From NCBI GenBank assembly GCA_963828385.1, contig CAWHEF010000002.1:2852001-2916000 (forward strand): DNA of 64,000 nt, written 5' to 3'. Each line of letters starts with the position of its first letter. The stretch's first letter is position 1. Below are positions 8,258 through 16,914 of this stretch, piece after piece. The translations under genes were made by a program, and so were the position numbers. Source of the DNA: Bog-756 sp963828385 (GTDB taxonomy: Bacteria; Actinomycetota; Acidimicrobiia; Acidimicrobiales; RAAP-2). The notes under the pieces were generated by a model. It had not been told where the DNA came from. It ran no database searches and saw only the letters and a program-made list of their open reading frames with translations.

Positions 8258-10455
8258 CGGCCAGCCTTCTTGGTCACCCCGGCCCTGGTCACCGGCTCCT
8301 TGCTCGTAGCATGCTTGACCGTCGCCTTCTTGGCCGTCGCCTTCTTGGCCGTCGCCTTCTTGGCCGCAGCTCTCTTGGTCGTCCCTTTTTTGGCCGGCGC
8401 CTTCTCCTTTTTCGTCGTCGCCGCCTGGGCGGCCATCGTCGGCCTCGTCTTCACCCTTCCCGGAACGGTCCGGCCCGCATGCTGTGTCGTGCCTTCCGAG
8501 CCCGAGAGCGCGGTGTCCAGCCAGGCGCGCGCCGGAGTGCGACCGGCGTTGTCTCCGGCACTGGCGATGAGCCGCTGCAACGGATCGGTGGTGGTGAAGC
8601 CGCCCATGTGAAGGCGACGTGAACCACTCTTCCCCCGAGTGGCGCTGCGCCGAGCGAGGCCGAGCAACATATGGTCCGAGGTGGGCTTCCCGTGACCCCC
8701 CTGCTTCGACACCGAGTTGACCAGCGACACATGGGAGAAGGCCTGCGGGAAGTTCCCCACCAGTCTCCCCGACACCGGGTCGTACTCCTCCGACAGGAGG
8801 CCGAGGTCGTTGGTGAGGCTCAGGAGCCGTTCGAGGAGCTGCCGGGCATGGTGGTCCCGACCGAGCAGCGCCAGGCAGTCGGCCAGCCAGAACGAGCAGG
8901 GCAGGAAGGCACCCTCTTGCCCGGTCAATCCGTCGACGTCCGCAGAGTCCGTCGTGCGGTAGCGCAAGACGAACCCTCCGTCCACGAGCTCGCGCTCGAT
9001 TGCCTCGATGGTCCCCCTGACCCGCGGGTCGTGGGCGGGGAGGAAACCCATGATGGGGATCATGAGGAGGCTGGCATCGAGCTGATCGGATCCGTAGTAC
9101 TGGGTGAAAGAGCCCTTCGCCGCGTTGAAGCCCTGGTCGCAGACTTGGTCGTGGATCTCCTTGCGTATCCTGCGCCACCGCTGGACGGGACCGTCCAGCT
9201 TGTACTGCTCCACCGTCTTGATGGCCCGGTCGATGGCGACCCACGCCATGACCTTCGAGTGGGTGAAGTGCCGTCGCGGACCCCGAACCTCCCAGATCCC
9301 GTCGTCGGGCTGATGCCAACCGCCCTCGAGGAAGTCCATGAGGGCGAGCTGGAATTCCCAGACGGCCGAGTCCTTGTCCTCGTTCGGCGTTTCGGACTCG
9401 TAGAGCGCCGACATGACCTCGCCGTACACATCGAGTTGGAACTGGCCGGCGGCGGCGTTGCCGATCCGCACCGGCTGCGAGTTCTGGTAGCCGGGTAGCC
9501 AGTCGATCTCCCACTCGTCGAGCCGGCGCTCGCCCGCCGGCCCGTACATGATCTGCATCTGTGAAGGATCACCGGCCGTCGCCCGCAGCAGCCAGTCGCG
9601 CCACTCCATGGCCTCGGCGAAGTAGCCGCCCCGCATCAACGATTCGAGCGTCAGCGTGGCGTCCCGCAGCCAACAGTACCGGTAGTCCCAGTTGCGGCTG
9701 CCGCCGACGGTCTCCGGAAGTGAGGTGGTGGCGGCGGCGACGATCCCCCCGGTGGGAGCGTAGGTGAGGGCCTTCAGCGTGATGAGTGAGCGGATGACCG
9801 ACTCGCGGAAGTCCCCGAAATACGTGCAGTGTGACGACCAGTCGGTCCACCAGAGCTCGGTGTCCTGAATGGCGTAGGCGGCATCCACCGGTCGAGGGGG
9901 TGGTTCGTTCGCCGGGAACCACTTCAGCGAGAACGGCACCTGCTGGCCCTCGCTCACCGTGAATTCGCCGACCGTTTTTAGATCGCGCCCCGAGCACTCG
10001 ATCGGGGTCCAGAGGGACAGGGCATCCGGCCCGGCAATGGCGATCAGGGTGCCGTCCAGGCGACGGACCCACGGCACGATCTGTCCGTACCCGAATCGCA
10101 TCGTCAGTTCCATCTCCATCGTGACCTTGCCGCGCACTCCCTCTACTAGCCGCACCACCTCGGGGTGCTGCTGGCGGATGGGCATGCAGTCAACGACGCG
10201 CGCCGTCCCCTCATCGGTGACGAACTCGGTCTCCAGGACAAGGGTGTCGCCCCGGTAGCGCCGCCGGCTGGAAGTGACTGTTCCCTTCGGTGCGATCTTC
10301 CACGCGCCCTGATCCTCGTCCCCGAGCAATTTTGTGAAGCAGGCTGACGAGTCGAACCGGGGAAGGCAGAGCCAGTCGATCGAGCCGTCTCGACCCACCA
10401 GCGCTGCCGTGTGCAGGTCACCGATGATCCCGTAGTCCTCGATGCAGAGCCTCAT
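8254..10455 (-). CDS. Glycoside hydrolase family 15 (glucoamylase/trehalase-like) with Lys/Ala-rich histone-like tail
   Basis: A 733-residue enzyme. The N-terminal beta-sandwich starts IEDYGIIGDLHTAALVG and SIDWLCLPRFDS, both typical of bacterial and mycobacterial GH15 proteins. The (alpha/alpha)6 catalytic domain begins about residue 225 with the conserved NWDYRYCWLRDA box. It contains the LPGYQNSQPVRIGNAA segment and ends with LLSEEYDPVSG and NFPQAFSHV, where a catalytic Glu lies. Family activity is exo-hydrolysis of alpha-glucosides or trehalose. Unusually, the last roughly 60 residues are made of Lys-Ala-Thr repeats (KKATAKKATAKKAT), like tails of actinobacterial histone-like proteins. 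The tail DNA includes three exact 15-bp repeats. It is coupled to the downstream MBL gene. Confidence 0.87.
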   Translation of the reverse strand: MRLCIEDYGIIGDLHTAALVGRDGSIDWLCLPRFDSSACFTKLLGDEDQGAWKIAPKGTVTSSRRRYRGDTLVLETEFVTDEGTARVVDCMPIRQQHPEVVRLVEGVRGKVTMEMELTMRFGYGQIVPWVRRLDGTLIAIAGPDALSLWTPIECSGRDLKTVGEFTVSEGQQVPFSLKWFPANEPPPRPVDAAYAIQDTELWWTDWSSHCTYFGDFRESVIRSLITLKALTYAPTGGIVAAATTSLPETVGGSRNWDYRYCWLRDATLTLESLMRGGYFAEAMEWRDWLLRATAGDPSQMQIMYGPAGERRLDEWEIDWLPGYQNSQPVRIGNAAAGQFQLDVYGEVMSALYESETPNEDKDSAVWEFQLALMDFLEGGWHQPDDGIWEVRGPRRHFTHSKVMAWVAIDRAIKTVEQYKLDGPVQRWRRIRKEIHDQVCDQGFNAAKGSFTQYYGSDQLDASLLMIPIMGFLPAHDPRVRGTIEAIERELVDGGFVLRYRTTDSADVDGLTGQEGAFLPCSFWLADCLALLGRDHHARQLLERLLSLTNDLGLLSEEYDPVSGRLVGNFPQAFSHVSLVNSVSKQGGHGKPTSDHMLLGLARRSATRGKSGSRRLHMGGFTTTDPLQRLIASAGDNAGRTPARAWLDTALSGSEGTTQHAGRTVPGRVKTRPTMAAQAATTKKEKAPAKKGTTKRAAAKKATAKKATAKKATVKHATSKEPVTRAGVTKKAGR
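8321..8365 (+). repeat. Three exact 15-bp tandem repeats encoding the Lys/Ala tail
   Basis: The unit GTCGCCTTCTTGGCC is repeated exactly three times, at 8321-8335, 8336-8350 and 8351-8365. Read on the minus strand it encodes GQ-free KKAT-type pentapeptide repeats (Ala-Lys-Lys-Ala-Thr) in the tail of the GH15 protein. Degenerate copies flank it on both sides. Copy number could vary by slippage. Confidence 0.9.
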
Positions 10456-10571
10456 ACCCCTTGTCTAGCCGGGACATCCGCCGCCGGGTTGCCAGTTGGC
10501 GAGCCCTTCCCCCTCGCCGGGAGCGTCCGGCCGCATTGGCGATCGATCCGGGCGCGACGCGAGCCGGGCGG

Positions 10572-11743
10572 TCAGCCGGCGATGCAGGTTCCCGTCCCCA
10601 CCGGCTGGGTGGCCGTCGCGACCTGGTCCACCCGGGTCAGCACCCCCGGCGAGGCCAGGGCGTAACCGACGTCGTCGTTGGTGGTGGAACGGGAGAACAC
10701 GACGCCGATCACCGTCCCGTCCGGTTCCACCAGGGGTCCCCCCAGTTGCCCGGTCGAACCTGGGACTGGATCTCGTAGACACCACGGGTGGACAGACCCT
10801 GCCCATAGATGTCCCGACCCTGTGCCTGGAACGCCGCCATGACCCCGGCCGACACCGCCGTGAACGGACCTCCTCCCGGGTAGCCGAGCACCGCCCCTTG
10901 TGTGCCCCGCCCCACGTCGGCAGGATCGAGGGCGAGCACGGGCTCGCGGAGGCCCCCGACCCGCAGAACAGCCAGGTCGTATGAAGGGTCGAACATGACG
11001 GTCGTGGTCTGGTGAAGGCCGCTGTCATCTTCCACCATGGGCGAGCCGATGCCGGCGATCACGTGCGCGTTGGTCACCACCTCGCCGGGCCCGACCACGA
11101 ACCCCGAGCCTTCCTGCACCTGACCGCAGCCCACGCCGACGACCTTGACGGTGGACGCTCCGGCACGCGTCACCGCCTGTTGCAGCACGGCGTTGCCCGG
11201 CAACGGCACCGGACCGGCCGAGATCGGGGCCAGCTGGGCGAAGACCGAGGGGAACCCCTCCGAGGAGAGGAACGACTGGACCTGGGCGAAGACCTGTGGG
11301 GGCGCCGGGAGCACGTTGTCGAGCGATCTGATGATCCTCGAGCCGGCGATCGAGGTGTTGAGCCTCATCGAAGAGCTGTTCATGAGGGTGCTGGCGAGCA
11401 GCCAGGCGGCCAGGAGCGAGGCGACGACAGCCACGACCAGACCGAGAGCCGAGTCCACCGTTCCGATGACGCCGCGATGGATCCTGGGGAAGACGATCGC
11501 TCCGAGGAGCCGGCCCAGCGAGCTGCAGATCACCCCCATCCCCAGCATCGTGGCCAGCGCCGCCGCTATCCTCGTCGTCGGTGTGTGGGCCCACGTGACG
11601 GTGAGCGATGCGGCAGACGCCCCGAAGTAGAGGCCGGCGAACAGACCGCCGAACGTCAGGACCTGGACCACGGCCCCGAGGCGGAGGCCCTGGACGGCGG
11701 CTAGCACGACGAGGCAGGCGACCACGATGTCCACCACGTTCAT
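10572..11743 (-). CDS. MarP-like membrane-anchored serine protease (CvpA + trypsin-like), frameshifted at the catalytic serine
   Basis: About 390 residues when repaired. The N-terminal four-helix CvpA-like membrane domain covers residues 1-125 (starting MNVVDIVVACLVVLAA). A trypsin/HtrA-like protease domain follows: the catalytic His is in VVTNAHVIAG, and the Asp is in FDPSYDLAVLRV. The Ser motif should read GNSGGPLV. Here a single base is missing around 10744, so the frame reads GNWGDPWW and ends early at 10709. Continuing in the other frame gives GGPLVEPDGTVIGVVFSRS to a stop at 10572, the normal family end. Homologue MarP protects mycobacteria from acid and oxidative stress. Either an assembly error or a catalytically dead allele. 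Confidence 0.83.
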
Positions 11744-11946
11744 CGGCGGTGGCCCTCCGTCACCGTGTCCGCGGACCGGTCCAGGCGACGAGCCAGCGAT
11801 GCCACGCCCGTACGGTAGACGTCGCCGTACCTGCTCCAGGCGTCAGACCCCGGTCCACCGGGCACGACGTGGCAAACTCTAACTACAGACAGGGCGGATC
11901 GCCGGACGTTCCGGGGTCCGCATCACCTGAGCGAACGGGGTTGATC

Positions 11947-12792
11947 GTGAACGACCACAAAGCACCGGGTGAAAACGGGGACGATCCGAGCCCGGAGCAA
12001 TCGGAGAATCCCGAACCTATGCCTCCACCCCCGCCGGCTCCGTCTCCCGCCCCAGCCTCTCCCGGCCCCTCGCCGGCCGATCGCCCACCACCGCCGTCCG
12101 CACCCGCCGGGGGATCGGCGGCGCCCGGCACACCGCCCCCCTACGGGCAGCAGCCGCCGCCGTTCTCCGACGCGTCGTCGCTGTTCTCCAATGCACCGCC
12201 GCCCAACGCACCGCCGCCCAACGCGCCGTCACCTTTCTCCAATGCACCGCCGCCGTTCTCCAACGCACCGCCCCCGCCGGCAGCGCCGCAGGGCTACGTA
12301 TCGGTCCCGGTGGACCGACTGGGACGGGCGCTCGCCAGCTGGTGGCAACGCTTCTTCGCCATCATCATCGACTTCATCATCCTCGGTGTTCCCAAGGCCA
12401 TCATCACGGCAGCGGTGGTACCGGGACGCCAGTCCAACTCGTTCGTCTCCAACAACTTCGGTGTGCGTCTCGTCGTGATCGGGATCGCCTTCGCCGTCAT
12501 CGATCTCGTCTACTTCGCACTGCTCAACGGCTCGGAACGGGGTCAGACCGTTGGCATGATGGCACTGGGCATCACCGTGCGCGACGCGACCACCGGCGGG
12601 GCGATCGGTCCACAGCGAGCAGGGCTCCGCATCCTCGTGCTCGATCCCGGGATCGTCGTCGCGTGGATACCGGTGCTGAGTGCCCTGGCCGGCATCTACA
12701 CCATCGTTGCCGCCCTTTCGCCGTTGTGGGACAACCAGCGTCGCGGATTCCACGACAAGGTGGCTCAGACCTCGGTCGTCAAGGTCCGCTGA
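11947..12792 (+). CDS. RDD family membrane protein with proline-rich N-terminus
   Basis: About 281 residues. The first roughly 115 are a disordered Pro/Ala/Asn-rich region with degenerate NAPPP and SPFSNAPPP repeats. It is followed by an RDD domain: the entry motif LASWWQRFFAIIIDFIIL, a second helix near residues 177-200 containing DLVYFALLNG, the GQTVGMMALGITVRD segment, and a third helix before the C-terminal RRGFHDKVAQT motif. The family is of uncertain, transport-related function. The start is a GTG at 11947; a TTG two codons upstream is the alternative. It is divergently oriented from the MarP-like protease gene with a gap of about 200 bp. Confidence 0.85.
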   Translation: MNDHKAPGENGDDPSPEQSENPEPMPPPPPAPSPAPASPGPSPADRPPPPSAPAGGSAAPGTPPPYGQQPPPFSDASSLFSNAPPPNAPPPNAPSPFSNAPPPFSNAPPPPAAPQGYVSVPVDRLGRALASWWQRFFAIIIDFIILGVPKAIITAAVVPGRQSNSFVSNNFGVRLVVIGIAFAVIDLVYFALLNGSERGQTVGMMALGITVRDATTGGAIGPQRAGLRILVLDPGIVVAWIPVLSALAGIYTIVAALSPLWDNQRRGFHDKVAQTSVVKVR

Positions 12793-12848
12793 CCCCGGCG
12801 GTCATCCATGAACGTCATCAGCGCGAGCCGGGCACGCGCCGGGAGCAC

Positions 12849-14168
12849 ATGATCGCCGTGATCCTGGTCCTCGCTGTGCCCACGGCCGCCGGTGCGTGCT
12901 CCTCGGCGGCAACCGGCGGTTCGGGGCCACCGCCGACCCTCACCCGTTCAGGACCCTGGAGTGGAACCTTCGCCCCCATGCTCCCGCCCTCTCAGGTGAC
13001 TTCGCTGCGATCGGTGTCGTGCGGGAGCCCCCAGGACTGCTGGGCGGTTGGCTCGGCCGTCGGGATCGGCGGTGCCTCCGTTCCGGCGATCGTGTCCTCC
13101 AGCGACGGCGGGCGCAGATGGTCGAGCGAGACGCCTCCACCGGGAGTCGCCTACCTGTCCGGGATCTCATGCGCCAGCCGCAGCGACTGCACAGCCGTCG
13201 GACAGTCCGCCTCCCAACAGGGAGTCGTCATCACCACCGGCACCGGCGGCTCGGACTGGAGCAGCTCCGGGCTCCCGCTCGGCCTCCTCGATGTCACCGC
13301 CGTCGCCTGTGATCCTGACGCGGAGGGGGGACACGGAGGCGGAGACGGCGGACGTTGCCTGGCGGCGGCAGCGACGGCGAGCGGGATCGTGGCCATCGTC
13401 TCGGCGTCGCCGGGCGCTCCGTGGAACCAGGCCGGCCCTCTTCCAGCACCCGTGACAGGGATCACCGGCATCTCGTGTTCCGGGGCCAGGTGCTGGGCGG
13501 CCGGATGGAGTGCCGCCAATCCCGCCGGCACGGCCGGTGCGCTCGCCCTCACCACCGACGGGGGGAGCTCGTGGACCGAGACCTCGGTGCCCCCGGGCAT
13601 CGGATCGCTCGAGGACGTCTCGTGCCTGGCCGGGTCGGGATCCACCTCGGGGGGGACGACACCCCGCTCCACGACGACGGCCTCGTCGTCGGGCACATCG
13701 TCGTCGTCGGGCACATCGTCCACCACACCAACGGCGCCCCCGGCACCAGCCGCCGGAGGGCCGGCCCCGACCACCACATCGACGGCACCGCTGCCCGGCG
13801 TGCCGGGCTTCACCTGCACGGCGGCGGGCACGACGGCCACCTCGCTCGAGGGATCCCGGAACGGGCGCGGCGTCCTACTCACCTCCGCCGACGGCGGAGG
13901 GTCGTGGATCCCCGCTGTCGTCCCCCAGAAGGCGGCGGCGCTCTCTTCGGTCGACTGTGTGGCCGTCGCCACCTGTGTGGCGGTCGGCAGCCAGGTGGCA
14001 CTCTCGGCCCAGGCCGGGGTGGTCGTCGCCACCGGCAATCCGTCGCGCCCGTGGAACGACGCCGGCGTCGTCTCTTCCGACCAGCCGCTCTCCGCAGTCA
14101 ACTGCACCTCGACCAGCCAGTGCGTCGCAGTCGGCCAGTCCATCATCGAAAGCCTGCCCGCCTCGTGA
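12849..14168 (+). CDS. Secreted lipoprotein with Ycf48/BNR-like beta-propeller repeats
   Basis: About 439 residues. The N-terminus MIAVILVLAVPTAAGACSS is a short lipoprotein signal with a lipobox-like AGAC. The body has at least six repeats of the pattern Ser-Cys-x(4-6)-Cys-x-Ala-Val-Gly (for example VSCGSPQDCWAVGSA, ISCASRSDCTAVGQ and VNCTSTSQCVAVGQ). These alternate with SSDGG-x-W-type sialidase/BNR turns, as in Ycf48-like propellers. A 60-residue Ser/Thr/Pro-rich insert interrupts the propeller around residues 265-325. It follows the RDD gene by 57 bp on the same strand. Function is unknown; an extracytoplasmic scaffold or binding role is likely. The paired Cys in each blade may form disulphides. 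Confidence 0.75.
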   Translation: MIAVILVLAVPTAAGACSSAATGGSGPPPTLTRSGPWSGTFAPMLPPSQVTSLRSVSCGSPQDCWAVGSAVGIGGASVPAIVSSSDGGRRWSSETPPPGVAYLSGISCASRSDCTAVGQSASQQGVVITTGTGGSDWSSSGLPLGLLDVTAVACDPDAEGGHGGGDGGRCLAAAATASGIVAIVSASPGAPWNQAGPLPAPVTGITGISCSGARCWAAGWSAANPAGTAGALALTTDGGSSWTETSVPPGIGSLEDVSCLAGSGSTSGGTTPRSTTTASSSGTSSSSGTSSTTPTAPPAPAAGGPAPTTTSTAPLPGVPGFTCTAAGTTATSLEGSRNGRGVLLTSADGGGSWIPAVVPQKAAALSSVDCVAVATCVAVGSQVALSAQAGVVVATGNPSRPWNDAGVVSSDQPLSAVNCTSTSQCVAVGQSIIESLPAS

Positions 14169-14275
14169 ACGGCACCGCGGCGGAAAGGGTTCCGTTCTCT
14201 GAACCACCCTGTCCCTAAGATCCACGATGTGCCCCGGCCTCCCATGACCGTCACGACGCCCACGGGTGGCTTGCG

Positions 14276-15780
14276 GTGACAGTGATCGAGCCGGTCCGGA
14301 ACGGTCCCCGCCGGCCACCCACGGCGACGTCGTCGTTCGGGGTCGGCCGCCGTGAGGCGCACGACGCCTCGGGGTTCTACGCCCGCTTCACTCCTCCTTC
14401 CGTCTCCGACGACGCCGAGGTCACCAGGGCATCGTGCCTCGACCGGATCCTCCTCGGCGACGCCCGGGACATCGATGGCACCGGTGCCGTGGCCGACAGC
14501 TCGGTGGCGCTGGTGGTGACATCCCCCCCCTACTTCGCAGGCAAGGAGTACGAGGAGGCGCTCGGTCAGGGTCACGTTCCCACCGACTACCGGACTACTT
14601 GGGCATGCTCCACGCCGTGTTCGAGCAGTGCCTCGACAAGCTCGAACCGGGGGGGAGGATCGCGGTGAACGTGGCCAACCTCGGTCGCAAGCCCTACCGG
14701 TCGCTGTCGCGGGACGTCATCGACATCCTCGAGGGACTCGGTTACCTCCTCCGGGGCGAGATCATCTGGCGCAAGAGCCAGGCGGCTGGCGGATCGTGCG
14801 CGTGGGGCACCTACCAGCGACCCGGGAACCCGGTGCTGAGGGACATCTCCGAGCGGATCGTGGTGGCCTGCAAAGGCCGGTTCGACCGCGCCCTCACTCC
14901 CGTCGAGCGGGCGGAACGGGGTCTGCCATGCGAAGGCACGATCACCATGGACGAGTTCATCGACGCCACCCTCGACGTCTGGGACCTCCCAGCCGAGTCC
15001 GCCCGGCGGGTGAGCCACCCCGCCCCGTTCCCGGTCGACCTGCCGCGGCGGCTCATCGAGCTCTTCACCTACCGGGGCGATCTCGTCCTCGATCCGTTCG
15101 TGGGATCGGGGTCGACAGCGGTGGCCGCCGTCCGGACCGAACGGCACTACATCGGCTTCGACACCGACGCCGGGTACGTCGAGCTCACCGAACGTCGGCT
15201 CCAAGAGGAGCGTCGGCATCCTGTTGGCCAGCGGCAGCGGGTAACGGTGCCCCCTCGTCGTAGGGTGGCGGCCCCCGACAGCGCTCAAACCGAGGCGGAC
15301 GAGATCACCCTCGGGCACAAGGCGCGCCAACTGGCCCACCGGACGCTCCTCAGCGCCGGGTTCGAGGGCATCGAGCACGATGTCACCCTCGGCCATCTCG
15401 GCCTCGTCATGGACTTCAGGGCCCGCGATGCAACCGGTGCGGCGTGGCTGTTCGACCTCTCCGGCGCCTACTCGACGAGCCGGCCCGGGCTGCGGCGCCC
15501 CGAGGTGTTGTGGCGGTCTCTCGGAAAGGCCACCGTGGTCCACGAGGCCCGCAGGCAGGACCCCGACCATGACGACCTCGGACCGGTCATCCTCCTGTCG
15601 ACCGAGCTGCCGACCCCCCGATCGGGGCCGGGCAAGGCACTCGCCGCCGTCCTGGCCTCCGGCAACGACGCCCCCGTGACCGACGCCATCGAGCTGCTCG
15701 ACGCCGACGCGGTCGGCCGCCTTGCTCGGTACGCAGGCGGCGACCGGCACGCGCACGCAGTGCGGCACCATGCCCGATGA
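14276..15780 (+). CDS. Beta-class site-specific DNA methyltransferase with extra C-terminal domain, frameshifted
   Basis: A type II DNA methyltransferase of about 500 residues. The catalytic motif IV (VVTSPPYFAGKEY) comes before the AdoMet motif I (VLDPFVGSGSTAVAA), which is the beta-class order; SPPY suits N4-cytosine or N6-adenine methylation. The central part carries EPGGRIAVNVANLG and LRGEIIWRKSQ. One base is missing near 14598: the first frame ends homology at HVPTDYR and the next resumes at DYLGMLHAVFEQ. After the methylase core (about residue 330) a further 150-residue domain (from ITLGHKARQLAHRTLL) carries MDFRARD and LFDLSGAYS strands, possibly a degenerate PD-(D/E)XK fold. It overlaps the next gene by 11 bp. 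Confidence 0.83.
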
Positions 15781-16844
15781 CCGCACCACGGCGACCGAGC
15801 TCGCGACTGCGCTCGGCACCCTCGGCTACCGCGACCTGACCGGCGCCCTCTTGGACCGCCCGGCGCAGCTGGCCGTCTCCGACCCGACGTGGGAGCACCT
15901 CGGCCGAATCCAGCGCTCCGGTCGCCACGCCGCTCCGATCGCCCAGGCGTTGGCCAACGGGCGGGCCCTTCTTTCTGCTCGTGACGGATTGCGGGGACGG
16001 GCGCCGGCGCTCGTGGAGTGGACCGGCGGACGCAGGGCTCCGGGTGACGAAGCGGCGCCGATCGACCTCCGGATCGATCATGTGTACCTCGTGAGCTGCA
16101 AGTACGAGTCGGCCATCCTGGCCAACGCCTCCCCCGCCCGCCTGTTCGACGGTTTGCTCGCCACCTCCGGCGAATGGGACCGGGGGGACTGGTTCGAGGC
16201 TGTGGCCGCCGAAGAGCTCGGCGCCCTGTTCCAGGCGTGCACCGCCGCCCTCGGCCGCCACGACCTGCCGCCCACACTCGCAGCGTGCACCGCGCGCCCA
16301 GCTGGCCGAGATCCGTGGGAGCCTCCGCGGCCGCACCTATCCCGACTCCGCCTCCCGGGCCGCCTACCGCGAGCTGTGCCGGGTGGTGAGCGAAGCGTCC
16401 GCCGCTCGCTGGTCCAACCAGCTGTGCGCTGCCGGCCCCGCAGCCCGCACCGTCCTGTGGCGGCTCCTCCGCATCGGCAGCGCCCCGTACTTCCTACTCG
16501 GCAACGATCGGCGCACCGGTGCACCGGCTCGCTACCGAATCGCCGACCCCTGGGACTGGCGGGATCGGTTCGAGCTCGATTCCTTCACGGTCAGCCCCGC
16601 TGCCGCCGGCCAGCCTCGGGTCAACTGGGCGGCCCGGTGCCGTCATCGCCGCACGGGCTCCGTGAGCTCGGTCGAAGGGCACGTCGAGATCCGGTGGAGC
16701 CACGGACGGTTCTCCGGTCCCCCCGAGGCCAAGGTCTACCTCGACTCGCCCATGTCCGAGCTCCCCGGCTACCACGCCCTCGAACCCACCGATGAGGTCC
16801 AGCCGGGACTGTGGGACGGCATGTCTTCGCTCACGCCGACATGA
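15770..16844 (+). CDS. Probable restriction endonuclease partner of the methyltransferase, frameshifted
   Basis: About 358 residues if a one-base insertion near 16285-16300 is repaired. The first frame carries MPDDRTTATELATALGTLG, then PALVEWTGGRR and the strand pair IDLRIDHVYLVSCKYES. The second frame continues from about RAQLAEIRGSLRGRTYPDS to FSGPPEAKVYLDSPM. The D-x-R-x-D-H-x-Y-L-V-S-C-K-Y stretch resembles the core of PD-(D/E)XK nucleases, with Ser at the usual acidic position before Lys. I do not recognise a named family. The ATG at 15770 overlaps the methylase stop by 11 bp, the layout of a restriction-modification operon. Endonuclease activity is inferred from context. Confidence 0.6.
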
Positions 16845-16914
16845 CGACAGGCCACGAACGGCACGAGCGTCCACACTTAGCCACGCAACGATCCGACCGG
16901 ATGAGAGGAGCACG

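Noticed and set aside
8254..8480. Lys/Ala repeats as a separate histone-like gene
   Set aside because: The repeats are in frame with the GH15 protein and there is no separate start, ribosome-binding site or globular HU domain.
13151..14575. Minus-strand reading frame of 474 codons
   Set aside because: It is antisense to the propeller lipoprotein, whose Cys-repeat pattern is clear on the plus strand.
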